In this document: piece by piece, positions 15,891-24,354 of the stretch | How the letters are laid out: each line of letters opens with the position of its first letter | Numbering within the stretch: position 1 is the stretch's first letter | NCBI GenBank assembly: GCA_027622975.1 | Contig: JAQBVN010000002.1 | Location: 1 to 64,000 of the forward strand | Origin: Bacteroidota bacterium | Lineage (GTDB): Bacteria > Bacteroidota > Bacteroidia > Flavobacteriales_D > Sanyastnellaceae | DNA: 64,000 nucleotides | Reading direction: 5' to 3' | The notes under the pieces: model-generated | Databases searched by the model: none | Told to the model about the DNA's origin: nothing | What the model saw: only the letters and a program-made list of their open reading frames with translations | Program-made: the position numbers and the translations under genes

Positions 15891-17037
15891 CGTAGGGTTG
15901 GAGCTCAAGGTTGCTTGTGGCTTTCAACCGCAGGTTGAAGACCTTGAATTTCAGGCGCAAAGCACGGACTACTTCAGCAAGGTAAGCCCAAAATCCATGG
16001 TTGGTTGGACCAGCTGGAGAGGCCAGGTTGGGCGCCCCGGCATCCATCCATGCGGCATACCATGCCGCCGCAATTCGATGAGAAGCCTTGCAAAACCGTG
16101 GGAACGTCGTGTGATTGGTGAGGCTGTCCCAGGTGGCAAGTGCTTCCGGCGTGGGCAAAAGTTGCAAAGTTCGCCCACGCCGTCTGAACCCCCAGCCATC
16201 TTCGGGATGAAGTCTCCGGAGTTCTGTCTCCGCATGCAACACCATGGGCACCATGGCATGGCTTTCATCCAAGATTTCCCATGCCGTCCAGCGTGGATCG
16301 AAGGATGGGAGTGGGGTGCAAGGGCAGGACGACGCGCGGGAAGGTGCCAAAAGCCATTCCATGGCATGGGTTTCCCACAAGGCGTGAATGCCCCGTTGCC
16401 CTGTTCGCTGTCCGTCGTAATTGCCCGATGTATGCAAGGGGACATGAGCGTCTCCAAGGTAATGTCCGAGGTCTGCTGCCAATCTCAGAACTCGATTCAA
16501 GTCCACGCTGTCACTTTTCATGGACCATGTAAGCTGGTTGTACACGCGCTCGATGTGCCAAGGCAGCAACCCAAAGGAACCGAGACCGCCATCTTTCGAG
16601 GTGCTTGTCAAGGAATCTGCCAAATCATGCGGCAACCCCCAAACGATGGGCAACCCATCTGCCAAACTCACAGGCAAATCATCCACATCAAGATAATGTC
16701 TCGGGGCCTCAAGGGAATCGGTGTGTTTTCGAGAGTCCGCAGAGGTTGCCCATTGAATGAGCAATTCGGGATGACCGCCCCATGCTTGGCGCATTGGCAT
16801 TGGAAGCATGGACCAAGACACGGAATGGAGCGCCCGATGGGGTCCAAACCCCCAAGAGCCCAAGGCCCACAAACTCCCGACCAAGACCAATGTGGTACAC
16901 AGTTCACGCCGACCAAAACATCGTCCCAACCACGGCCGGGTTTTGGGGTGAAGATGCCTTGAAGTTCCTCGACCAGGTCGTGGCAACCCGGCGTGGAATC
17001 GTCGATCAGGAGAGGGAGTGGACTTCCACGGGTTCAT
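15847..17037 (-). CDS. S1/P1 nuclease / zinc-dependent phospholipase C-like protein
   Basis: The 396-residue product has a hydrophobic N-terminal segment (TTLVLVGSLWALG) followed by WGFGPHRALHS, where Trp and His would supply the first zinc ligands. Later HYLDVDDLP and LGHYLGDAHVPLHTSGNYDGQ...GIHALWETHAME match the Asp/His zinc-binding blocks of the S1/P1 nuclease and phospholipase C superfamily. Enzymes of this fold cut single-stranded nucleic acids or phospholipids at a trinuclear zinc site, usually after export. A Bacteroidota-specific branch has this architecture, and its substrate is unknown to me. It overlaps comB by 32 bases and the glycosyltransferase gene by about 40, so the exact start is uncertain; ATG 17037 leaves a long basic N-terminus before the hydrophobic segment. 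Confidence 0.7.
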   Translation of the reverse strand: MNPWKSTPSPDRRFHAGLPRPGRGTSRHLHPKTRPWLGRCFGRRELCTTLVLVGSLWALGSWGFGPHRALHSVSWSMLPMPMRQAWGGHPELLIQWATSADSRKHTDSLEAPRHYLDVDDLPVSLADGLPIVWGLPHDLADSLTSTSKDGGLGSFGLLPWHIERVYNQLTWSMKSDSVDLNRVLRLAADLGHYLGDAHVPLHTSGNYDGQRTGQRGIHALWETHAMEWLLAPSRASSCPCTPLPSFDPRWTAWEILDESHAMVPMVLHAETELRRLHPEDGWGFRRRGRTLQLLPTPEALATWDSLTNHTTFPRFCKASHRIAAAWYAAWMDAGAPNLASPAGPTNHGFWAYLAEVVRALRLKFKVFNLRLKATSNLELQPYDDDTPETDFEHLHP

Positions 17038-17749
17038 GATTCAAGCGAACCAAAGAACCTTCCTTCAAAACGGGGATGGACATGCAATTGTTGGGCGTCA
17101 GACAATACTTCACGTCTTCATTCAAATTCAGTCGACGGAGACGGCGACGATGCGAGGAGGCCTTGAGGAAGGCAAACATGTTGTCCCTCGAAGACCGGAA
17201 GATGAACTTTGCCGCCACAGTGCTGTCTTCATCAGCCTTGAACTTTCCGGACTCCAGGCACAGATCAGCGATGGCCCCTGCACAAATGGTATCTTCCAAG
17301 TTGAACTTGTCCTTCCATCCGCTTCCCAGCACCAGAATGTCTCGTTCCTGCTCAATCAACCAATCGCACAACACCTGAAGGTTGTTCAGGGATCCAATCA
17401 CCACCGTTTTTTTGTTCCGCGCCATGTGAATGGCTTTTGTTCCGTTGGTGGTCGTCAAGACAATGGTTTGGCCTTTCAACGCAGGGTCCATGTAGCTGAA
17501 AGGTGAATTCCCCATGTCAAAGCCCTCCACAATTTCTCCACCACGTTCTGCCGCCGCAATAAATCCGCGTCTCTTGTATTCTATCGCTTCCTCTACAGAA
17601 GCCACAGGAATGATTTCTTTGACCCCGTGGTCGATGGCAGTGCAAATGGCAGAGGTTGCACGCAACACGTCCAACACGACCACCAAGTCAAATTCCGATT
17701 CGTACAAATGGTATTCACCAGGTGAAAAACAAACTTCGATGCGGTTCAT
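17006..17749 (-). CDS. comB: 2-phosphosulfolactate phosphatase family protein
   Basis: ComB removes phosphate from (2R)-phosphosulfolactate to give sulfolactate, an early step of coenzyme M synthesis in methanogens. The product of about 247 residues shows the family blocks LVVVLDVLRATSAICTA, AAERGGEIVEGFDMGNSP, TTTNGTKAI and VLGSGWKDKFNLEDTICAGAI. I chose the ATG at 17749 (MNRIEVCFSPGEYHLY) because it aligns with the usual N-terminus; an ATG at 17779 adds ten residues. Coenzyme M is not expected here, so the bacterial role may be sulfolactate production or a related phosphatase activity. It follows gcvT by 54 bp and overlaps the next gene. Confidence 0.9.
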   Translation of the reverse strand: MNRIEVCFSPGEYHLYESEFDLVVVLDVLRATSAICTAIDHGVKEIIPVASVEEAIEYKRRGFIAAAERGGEIVEGFDMGNSPFSYMDPALKGQTIVLTTTNGTKAIHMARNKKTVVIGSLNNLQVLCDWLIEQERDILVLGSGWKDKFNLEDTICAGAIADLCLESGKFKADEDSTVAAKFIFRSSRDNMFAFLKASSHRRRLRRLNLNEDVKYCLTPNNCMSIPVLKEGSLVRLNHEPVEVHSLS

Positions 17750-17803
17750 GGCTGAGGTTATCAAGTCAGACGGTTGCATTGTCCGTCAGCTCTGGACGAG
17801 GGA

Positions 17804-18910
17804 TTACCCTTTGTAAAAGGGGAATTTCACGACGTGGCAGGCCAGCTGCTTGTTGCGAATCTCCACGAAAAGCGGGGCGCTTTCCACGGCCAAAGATGCT
17901 TCAAGGTACGCCATTCCAATGCCAACTCCCAAGGAGGGCGACATTGTGCCGCTCGTGACGCGCCCAACCACGTCACCTTGGGCGTCACAAACGTTGTACC
18001 CGCCACGAGGAATGCCACGGTCATCCATGACCAATCCCATCAAGACCCGTTCAGATCCAGCAGCCTTTTCAGCCTCAAGTCTTTCTTTGTCCACAAAGTC
18101 TTTCGTGAATTTGGTGATCCATCCGAGACCTGCGGCCAAGGGGGAGGTGGTGTCGTCAATGTCGTTGCCGTACAAACAGAATCCCATTTCCATTCGCAAA
18201 GTGTCACGCGCACCGAGGCCGCATGGCGTGGTTCCCGCGCTGATAAGCGTGTCCCAGGCCCAGGGAGCCAAGTTGTGAGGAAGATAAATTTCGACACCTC
18301 CTGCCCCCGTGTATCCAGTGGCGGATATGATCACATCTTGACCATGGAGGATGGCTTCGGTGAACGTATAGTAGGGGAGTTCAGTCCAAGGTTTGCCATC
18401 CTTGCGCTGAGGGTTGAGGGCTTGAAGATCCGATTCTGCACGAGGGCCCTGGAGGGCGAGCAGGGACCAATCATCACTTGAGTCCTCCACGGTGACATCC
18501 CATGAATGCGCTTCAATTTGTTCCTGAATCCAAGCCCAGTCCTTGTCTCTGTTGGAGGCATTGACCACGAGCATGTATTTCTCTTCATGGAAGCGATAGA
18601 CGAGCAAATCATCCACGATGCCACCCTGGCCATTGGGCATGCAACTGTACTGAACCTTTCCGTCAAACAACTTGGAGGCATCGTTGCTTCCGATCCATTG
18701 CACCAAAGACAAGGCATCGGGTCCTTGAACAAAAAACTCACCCATGTGGCTGACATCAAACACCCCAGCACCATGTCGAACGGCATCATGCTCAAGCTTG
18801 AGTCCGCTGTATTGAACAGGCATTTCAAACCCTGCGAAAGACACCATTTTGCCCCCCGCTTTCAGATGGGCGTCATGCAGGGTCAGACGAAGCAATGAGG
18901 TTGTTTCCAT
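17804..18910 (-). CDS. gcvT: Aminomethyltransferase (glycine cleavage T-protein)
   Basis: GcvT takes the aminomethyl group from lipoylated H-protein and transfers the methylene to tetrahydrofolate, releasing ammonia. The 368-residue product opens TLHDAHLKAGGKMVSFAGFEMPVQY and shows VFDVSHMGEF, VNASNRDKDW and GYTGAGGVEIYLP, all hallmark blocks; the final GIGMAYLE region is also present. I chose ATG 18910 because the open frame further upstream carries no similarity. The start lies within the end of wbqC (38-base overlap). The other glycine-cleavage genes are not in this window. Confidence 0.95.
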   Translation of the reverse strand: METTSLLRLTLHDAHLKAGGKMVSFAGFEMPVQYSGLKLEHDAVRHGAGVFDVSHMGEFFVQGPDALSLVQWIGSNDASKLFDGKVQYSCMPNGQGGIVDDLLVYRFHEEKYMLVVNASNRDKDWAWIQEQIEAHSWDVTVEDSSDDWSLLALQGPRAESDLQALNPQRKDGKPWTELPYYTFTEAILHGQDVIISATGYTGAGGVEIYLPHNLAPWAWDTLISAGTTPCGLGARDTLRMEMGFCLYGNDIDDTTSPLAAGLGWITKFTKDFVDKERLEAEKAAGSERVLMGLVMDDRGIPRGGYNVCDAQGDVVGRVTSGTMSPSLGVGIGMAYLEASLAVESAPLFVEIRNKQLACHVVKFPFYKG

Positions 18911-19529
18911 GGCGCGAAGGTAATGTGGTCGCCTCTGGTCCCACATGAAAAACAACATCCAAGATGGAGCGCTGGTCTACATAGCCAAGGCGGTCTTCGA
19001 AGACCTGGGGATAGCGATCTGTTCCGCATCCGTTCCAGGCGGATTTTGGCCTCATGTCACAGACATCAGGACTCGATTCGATGTACGATGTGGACACCTC
19101 GGGATGATTCCACCCAAGCCATTCACACGTCCAACGGGTGGAGGCCAGGGCAGCATCCACAAGCAAGGCTCCAGGTCGCAGGTGGGTGTTGGCCCAATGC
19201 TCCAGGTCTGGAGCCAAGTGGTCAAAATAGGGGGCCTTGCCATAGTTGGTGCGCAGGGTTTTTAACAGACCGCCGGGATGAACCCGGTCCGAAAATCGGA
19301 TGTCACTGACACAAGGGTGGTTGCCCGCATTTCTCCGATGCACGGGCAAACTCAAGTTGAAGGGGCCTTGACCACCGCAAAGTGCCAGCCGATTGCGAAG
19401 GCTTTGTTTGACGTACGTTTCATGGATGCACACCACGGCACCCGTTCGTTGCCCAAGCACAAACCATGCATGAGGAGGAAACAAAGCGACAGGAAGAACG
19501 ACAGCTTGAATCCCGTCACTGCGAGTCAT
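18873..19529 (-). CDS. WbqC family protein
   Basis: The 218-residue product matches the WbqC-like family: ETYVKQSLRNRLALCG, LSLPVHRR, LLKTLRTNYGKAPYFDHLAPDLE, and a closing SILDVVFHVGPEA. WbqC proteins were first linked to O-antigen loci and are thought to act in amide or acyl transfer, but the reaction is not settled. In Bacteroidota this gene is commonly found after lepB, as here. The ATG at 19529 overlaps the lepB stop by one base (TGATG), which fixes the start. It overlaps gcvT by 38 bases. Confidence 0.85.
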   Translation of the reverse strand: MTRSDGIQAVVLPVALFPPHAWFVLGQRTGAVVCIHETYVKQSLRNRLALCGGQGPFNLSLPVHRRNAGNHPCVSDIRFSDRVHPGGLLKTLRTNYGKAPYFDHLAPDLEHWANTHLRPGALLVDAALASTRWTCEWLGWNHPEVSTSYIESSPDVCDMRPKSAWNGCGTDRYPQVFEDRLGYVDQRSILDVVFHVGPEATTLPSRHGNNLIASSDPA

Positions 19530-21124
19530 CACTTCACCTTGGTCATGATTCGGTCCCACCGAATGTTGGACTGCCCGTGCTGGGCTTCGTTCTGCTTGGA
19601 AAACCAAATGAATGAGGCGCAACCCACGATGTGGTTCTCAGGCACAAAACCCCACATGCGGCTGTCGGCAGAGCGATGGCGGTTGTCTCCCATCATCCAG
19701 TACCCATCCATGCCGAATGTGAATTCCTCAGCTTGCTCACCATCGATCCACACCGTCCCGTCAGGTCGTTCTTCCAAAGAATGGTCCTCGTAGGCAGTGA
19801 TCCAGCGGCGGTATACGTCGAGGTTGCGCCGGTTCAAGGGAATGGTCTCACCTCGTTTTGGCAGGGTAATCGGACCGTAGTTGTCGGGTTCCCACTCATT
19901 GAACTCTTCGTTCCAAACATTTGGAAACATGTCCAAACGGCCCTTGCGGTGAGCCATAGACATGGCAGTCACTTCTTCGCACAAGGGGACAATCGCCTCA
20001 GCACGTTCCTCAGTCAAGGCCAGCACGACAGCAATGCCCTCGGGAACAGCTGTGCCACCTCCAAGGTCAATGTTGGTCAATCCAAGGCGTTGAAACGCTT
20101 GTTGGAACTGGATTTGATTTTGAAACACCACCCGGTACTCCTTTTGCAATCCAGCGGGATTGTCCGCGGGTTGTCCATCAATGTGCAGATCTCCATCAAT
20201 GACCTCGACGGTCTCTCCAGGAAGGGCAACACATCGCTTCACGTAATTCTCCATTTTATCGATGGGACGTGCACGCAACCCAGGTTTTTTGGCGGCGGAT
20301 TTTCTCGCTTGCGCCAAATAGCGTTCCGGTTCCAAAGCAAATTTTTGGACATCGCCTCCTGCCAACTTGATTCCCTCTCTGCGGAGCAATGCGTAATAGT
20401 CGTGACCGACGAGCTGCGGGTCAACATACACGGTGTCGCCATGTGGAAAGCTGAACACGACAGCGTCGTTTCGCTCCACTTTTCTCCAGCCTGGCAATCG
20501 CATGTCGGGCAAGCTGAACCAAGACGTGTAGCTTGGCGTCAAGCCCCCGGGGAGTGCGTTGTGTACAAATGGCATGGAAAAGGGAGTGCGCGGAAGTTTG
20601 GGCCCGTAAGCGGTCTTACTCACCAACAAATAATCTCCCACAAGCATGCTTCCTTCCATGGAGGGCGTGGGAATGGTGAAAGGTTCAAACGTCAACAATC
20701 GCAGACTGCTGGCCACGACTGTTGCCCAAATCAAGGCTTCACTCCATTCTCGAACAGTGGACTTGCGCGTATTGGACCAATCTCTTTTTCCCACCCAAGG
20801 GTCACTTGCCGTTTGTAGTTCCCACAAACCCCACCACGGAAGGGCTCCCATGATCCACTGGTCTTTGACACTGCGTCTGCCAAAGACGAGGCCGAGTTCC
20901 ACATGCATGATGGTGAGCATGAGAAGGTTGATGCCCGGAATCAACAAAAAGAACAACCAATACCAAGGTCTTTCAATCACTTTGAGCCAAGCCCAAAAAT
21001 GAAGTCCGGGCACAGCACCCATCCAAGCGGCGTTGGATGTGCTTTGACGTCTGATGAGGGTGGGCAAGGACCACAATTGCATCAACAGGGCCAGCGCAAG
21101 GAGAATCCAGGGAATGAGGTTCAT
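19529..21124 (-). CDS. lepB: Signal peptidase I, long Bacteroidota form
   Basis: LepB cleaves signal peptides from exported proteins at the outer face of the inner membrane. The 531-residue protein has hydrophobic N-terminal segments (IPWILLALALLMQLW and YWLFFLLIPGINLLML) and a third near residues 130-145. The catalytic serine S155 is in IPTPSMEGSMLVGDY and the catalytic lysine K296 in YVKRCVALPGE; the closing GYWMMGDNRHRSADSR is the conserved C-terminal block. It is far longer than E. coli LepB because of an insertion of roughly 140 residues between Ser and Lys and another before the final block, as is common in Bacteroidota. It is joined to dapB by ATGA and to wbqC by TGATG. Confidence 0.95.
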   Translation of the reverse strand: MNLIPWILLALALLMQLWSLPTLIRRQSTSNAAWMGAVPGLHFWAWLKVIERPWYWLFFLLIPGINLLMLTIMHVELGLVFGRRSVKDQWIMGALPWWGLWELQTASDPWVGKRDWSNTRKSTVREWSEALIWATVVASSLRLLTFEPFTIPTPSMEGSMLVGDYLLVSKTAYGPKLPRTPFSMPFVHNALPGGLTPSYTSWFSLPDMRLPGWRKVERNDAVVFSFPHGDTVYVDPQLVGHDYYALLRREGIKLAGGDVQKFALEPERYLAQARKSAAKKPGLRARPIDKMENYVKRCVALPGETVEVIDGDLHIDGQPADNPAGLQKEYRVVFQNQIQFQQAFQRLGLTNIDLGGGTAVPEGIAVVLALTEERAEAIVPLCEEVTAMSMAHRKGRLDMFPNVWNEEFNEWEPDNYGPITLPKRGETIPLNRRNLDVYRRWITAYEDHSLEERPDGTVWIDGEQAEEFTFGMDGYWMMGDNRHRSADSRMWGFVPENHIVGCASFIWFSKQNEAQHGQSNIRWDRIMTKVK

Positions 21125-21822
21125 GGGGCAAGGAGATCAGTCATGGTGTACAGGCCAGGTCGGCCAAGTTGGTGTTGTTGCCAAACGAATCGGAGGGCGG
21201 AAATGGCTCCGAGCGCAAATCCATCCCGATTCTTGGCTTCGTGCTGCAAAACAACGGAATCAAACGCAGAGTCCCACGTCAATGTGTGCAAACCCACCAC
21301 ATCTCCCTCACGTCGACTTTCGATGGGGATGCTGTGTCCCGACCTGCGGGCATGAGATTCCAGGGTCAGGGCTGTTCCGCTCGGAGCATCCTTCTTGTGG
21401 ACGTGATGGACTTCAGTGATCATGGCTTGGTAATGCTCTCTCTGGGGGTCCAAACGAGACATCAGCTGCGATGCATAGGCGGCAAGAAGATTGAGCGCGT
21501 GAACGCCTGGGCTGAAATTGGTGCTCCAAAAAGCTGTGGATCCATGCGTTTGGGCTGCCACTTCGATTTCAGAAAGTCCCTGCAACCAGCCCGTAGAACC
21601 GGTGACCACTGGAACCCTTGCGTTCACGCACCGAAGCACGTTGGCCTTGGCCGCTTCAGGAGAGGTGGCTTCAAACACCAAGCCTTCAGGCGTCCAAGAT
21701 TCCCCTCGCCCCACCATGCGCGCTACACGGCCGCCCTGGCATTCCCAGGCCTCGGCCACAGCCATTCCCAATTTACCACTTCCCACAAAGGTGACTGGTG
21801 GCAAGTCTTGAAATTCACTCAT
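21121..21822 (-). CDS. dapB: 4-hydroxy-tetrahydrodipicolinate reductase
   Basis: DapB makes tetrahydrodipicolinate for lysine and diaminopimelate synthesis. The 233-residue product starts with a Rossmann loop (VTFVGSGKLGMAVAEAW). It has STNFSPGVHAL and the catalytic signature ITEVHHVHKKDAPSGTA with the conserved His-His and Lys. It is shorter than E. coli DapB (273 residues), typical of this phylum's form. It overlaps DUF5683 upstream and lepB downstream by ATGA each, so translation is probably coupled through the set. Confidence 0.94.
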   Translation of the reverse strand: MSEFQDLPPVTFVGSGKLGMAVAEAWECQGGRVARMVGRGESWTPEGLVFEATSPEAAKANVLRCVNARVPVVTGSTGWLQGLSEIEVAAQTHGSTAFWSTNFSPGVHALNLLAAYASQLMSRLDPQREHYQAMITEVHHVHKKDAPSGTALTLESHARRSGHSIPIESRREGDVVGLHTLTWDSAFDSVVLQHEAKNRDGFALGAISALRFVWQQHQLGRPGLYTMTDLLAP

Positions 21823-22466
21823 CGTTGGTCAGGTTGAGAGTGGTAAGGGTGCCCGAGATGGTCAGGTCGAAGTCTGCGTGGCCTGCTGCCAAGATTGGCC
21901 CCTGGGCGAAGGATCAAGGACACGCCAGGGGCCCCTTCAATGACATTCAGGTGCATGCTGAGCGCATCCCCCGTGTCCAAGGTTTGGAGCATGGCGCCAG
22001 TGTTTGCGTCCAACACTTGCAAACCATGGACAATCAACAATGACAAAAAGCTCAAGTCCCTGTTTCGTCTGTAAAACAAGGCACGATCTTCAAGTTGATT
22101 GGCGTCGTACAGATTGCCTGCGGCGTCGGTCAACGTGGGCACGGTGCTGGGGTCATCGTCGGTCAAGGCCACCAAGTCGTCGATGCTCCCGCGCATTTCC
22201 ATGGCATTGTTTCTCACGGACCAGGCTGCATATCCCCAACCGCCCCAAACCACCGGAACCTTCCACCATTGGTGGTTCGCGATTTGTCCGGCACCGGGAA
22301 ACACGGCGGATGCCACAGTGATTCGCTGCACACGCATGGCCAAGCTGTCTGATGCTGTGAGGGACGCGCGCGGTGTCGCTTGGGTTGTGTTTTGGCCCCA
22401 AGCAACTGCCCCAAGCAGCCAAGTGGCGCCTACCCAGAGAACAACGAATCTCTTTGGGATGTGCAT
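21819..22466 (-). CDS. DUF5683 domain protein, secreted or membrane-associated
   Basis: A signal peptide (MHIPKRFVVLWVGATWLLGAVAWGQ) precedes a conserved block ASAVFPGAGQIANHQWWKVPVVWGGWGYAAW, the DUF5683 signature. The second half includes ALFYRRNRDLSFLSLLIVHGLQVLDANTGA, a likely membrane helix followed by the conserved DA motif. The family is Bacteroidota-specific and has no known function. Its place between parB and dapB-lepB is a conserved neighbourhood as I recall it. The start lies 3 bp after the parB stop and its end overlaps dapB by ATGA. Confidence 0.82.
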   Translation of the reverse strand: MHIPKRFVVLWVGATWLLGAVAWGQNTTQATPRASLTASDSLAMRVQRITVASAVFPGAGQIANHQWWKVPVVWGGWGYAAWSVRNNAMEMRGSIDDLVALTDDDPSTVPTLTDAAGNLYDANQLEDRALFYRRNRDLSFLSLLIVHGLQVLDANTGAMLQTLDTGDALSMHLNVIEGAPGVSLILRPGANLGSRPRRLRPDHLGHPYHSQPDQR

Positions 22467-22469
22467 GGT

Positions 22470-23435
22470 TCAGTCCAGCCCTAGTTTTTGCAGGATGGCT
22501 TCAAGGTCCGTGACGTCTTGGTAAGACAGCGTGATGTGACCGCCACCGAGTTTGGTGCGTTTCAGAGAGAGTTTGGCCTTGGTGCCGTTGAGCCGAAGTC
22601 TGAGCCTTTGCAAGGCTTGTTCTTCGTCTTCGGACACATCGCCCCATTCCCTGCGGGCAGTGGGTTTGTGCTTGGCCTGGGGCCAACCCTGCTCCAACCA
22701 TTGTTTCAAGGTGAGGATGCTTGCACCTTCAGCGACGACCTTCTCTGCCAGGGCACCTTGCATCACAAGGGCGTCAGGCCCTGTCATGCCAGCAAGCACC
22801 TTGGCATGCCCCATGCTCAAGCTACGATTCCGAAGCATCGTTTGCACCGTTTCATGCATCGTGAGCAACCTCAAATGGTTGGTGATGGTCGAGCGTCCCT
22901 GTCCCATGCGGGAAGCAAGGGATTCATGCGTCAAACCACATTCCTCGATCAACCGCTGGTAGGACATCGCAATTTCCAAAGGGTCCAAATCTTCACGCTG
23001 AATGTTTTCGACAAGCGCCATCTCGAGCAATGCGTGGTCATCGGCCGTTCTCACATACGCTGGCACGTGGGTGAGGCCGGCGAGTTGCGCAGCACGGAAA
23101 CGCCGCTCTCCGGCAATGATTTGGTACTTCGAAGCACGAATCTTTCGCAACGTCAGTGGCTGAATGATGCCATGCGCCTTGATGCTGTCCGCAAGCTCAC
23201 GAAGCTTTGACTCGTCAAAATGCGACCTTGGTTGGTCCGGATTTCGTTCAATGTCAGAGATTGAAATGTGAACAGCTGACCCCCGATCCCCGGTTGCGTT
23301 CGGAAACGCTTGGACATCGTCGGGATGGGCTTTCGACACGGGAGCACTCGACGAAGAGAACCCTGGGCTCGGTGGAGTCAAACCATGTCCAAGCAAGGCA
23401 TCCAAGCCTCGCCCCAAACCTTTAGGCTTCCCCAT
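22470..23435 (-). CDS. parB: Chromosome-partitioning protein ParB
   Basis: ParB is the CTP-dependent clamp that loads at parS and works with ParA and SMC to segregate origins. The 321-residue product starts MGKPKGLGRGLDALLG, the usual N-terminus. It has the N-domain blocks PDQPRSHFDESKLRELADSI, the CTP-binding AGERRFRAAQLAG, the ENIQREDLDPLEIA box, and a helix-turn-helix at LTHESLASRMGQGRSTITNHLR. The last ~55 residues form the dimerisation domain. Its first 14 bases overlap parA. I did not find a full-length parS palindrome in the window by eye. Confidence 0.96.
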   Translation of the reverse strand: MGKPKGLGRGLDALLGHGLTPPSPGFSSSSAPVSKAHPDDVQAFPNATGDRGSAVHISISDIERNPDQPRSHFDESKLRELADSIKAHGIIQPLTLRKIRASKYQIIAGERRFRAAQLAGLTHVPAYVRTADDHALLEMALVENIQREDLDPLEIAMSYQRLIEECGLTHESLASRMGQGRSTITNHLRLLTMHETVQTMLRNRSLSMGHAKVLAGMTGPDALVMQGALAEKVVAEGASILTLKQWLEQGWPQAKHKPTARREWGDVSEDEEQALQRLRLRLNGTKAKLSLKRTKLGGGHITLSYQDVTDLEAILQKLGLD

Positions 23436-24234
23436 GGCTGAGGTATTTGTCCTCGGTGCGCATGCGCGTCATGTGGTTCTTCTGAAGGATTTCTCGGGCA
23501 AGATTGAGGTGATTGATCGATCCTTTGCACGTGGCGTCGTGCAGGATGATACTTTCTCCATGACTCGGTGCTTCACCCAAACGCGTGTTTCTGTGGATGA
23601 CGGTTTGAAGGACCAGGTCTTGGAAATGGGTTCGAACTTCATCCACCACCTGGTTGGCCAAACGCAGGCGTGTGTCATACATCGTCAACAAGATGCCCTC
23701 GACCTCAAGTCCGGGATTGAGCTGCGTTTGGACAATCTTCACGGTATTCAGCAATTTGCCCAAACCCTCGAGTGCGAAGTATTCGCATTGAACTGGGATG
23801 ATGACACTGTCGGCGGCTGTGAGGGCATTGAGCGTCAACAAACCCAGACTTGGCGAGCAATCTAGGATGATGAAATCGTAAGAATCCCGAACTTCTTCAA
23901 GCGCGGCCTTCAAACGTCGCTCCCGGTTTTCGGCACTCACCAATTCAATTTCTGCCCCGACCAAATCCAAGTTGGTCGGAAGCACGTCGAAGTTGGGGGA
24001 GGAGGTCGGTACGATGCAATCCGAGGCTCGGACCTCGTGAGAAATGACTTCGTAACTGCCTGACAAAACTCCACGAGGATCCACCCCTACGCCACTTGAA
24101 GCGTTCGCTTGTGGGTCGAGGTCGACCAGCAGGGTTTTGTACTCCAAAACCCCCAAACAACCCCCAACATTGATGGCTGTGGTTGTCTTTCCGACACCTC
24201 CTTTTTGGTTGGCAACAGCAATGATTTTTCCCAT
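23422..24234 (-). CDS. parA: Chromosome-partitioning ATPase ParA (Soj)
   Basis: ParA is a Walker-type ATPase that binds DNA non-specifically and is driven by ParB during origin segregation. The 270-residue product opens MGKIIAVANQKGGVGKTTTAINVG, where the deviant Walker A reads KGGVGKTT. It also has LLVDLDPQANASSGVG and FIILDCSPSLGLLTLNAL. The ATG at 24234 fits the usual short ParA N-terminus; the frame extends to 24291 without similarity. Two GTGCGCAC palindromes lie 50-85 bp upstream. The gene heads a run of ten overlapping or closely spaced genes that extends to 14634. Confidence 0.96.
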   Translation of the reverse strand: MGKIIAVANQKGGVGKTTTAINVGGCLGVLEYKTLLVDLDPQANASSGVGVDPRGVLSGSYEVISHEVRASDCIVPTSSPNFDVLPTNLDLVGAEIELVSAENRERRLKAALEEVRDSYDFIILDCSPSLGLLTLNALTAADSVIIPVQCEYFALEGLGKLLNTVKIVQTQLNPGLEVEGILLTMYDTRLRLANQVVDEVRTHFQDLVLQTVIHRNTRLGEAPSHGESIILHDATCKGSINHLNLAREILQKNHMTRMRTEDKYLSHGEA

Positions 24235-24283
24235 GGTAGACTGCGTTTTCCGCGTTTGAACGAAGGTACAGTCGCACGGGGTG

Positions 24284-24317
24284 GTGCGCACGGCAAGTTG
24301 TTCACATCTGTGCGCAC
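24284..24317. promoter_or_regulatory. Pair of GTGCGCAC palindromes upstream of parA
   Basis: The self-complementary octamer GTGCGCAC occurs at 24284-24291 and again at 24310-24317, each followed by G. The copies are 26 bp apart. They lie 50-83 bp upstream of the parA ATG, where a promoter would be expected, and could be an operator for the par operon. No match to the parS consensus is claimed. Confidence 0.4.
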
Positions 24318-24354
24318 GTTTTCCAAGTCACACCGTCATGGGTGCGTTGAAAAC

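Noticed and set aside
15634-16962. 442-codon plus-strand open frame opposite the queuosine mannosyltransferase-like and S1/P1-like genes
   Set aside because: Its translation has no recognisable motif and both opposing genes have clear family signatures.
19631-20818. 395-codon plus-strand open frame opposite lepB
   Set aside because: It is the shadow of lepB, whose catalytic Ser and Lys motifs are on the minus strand.
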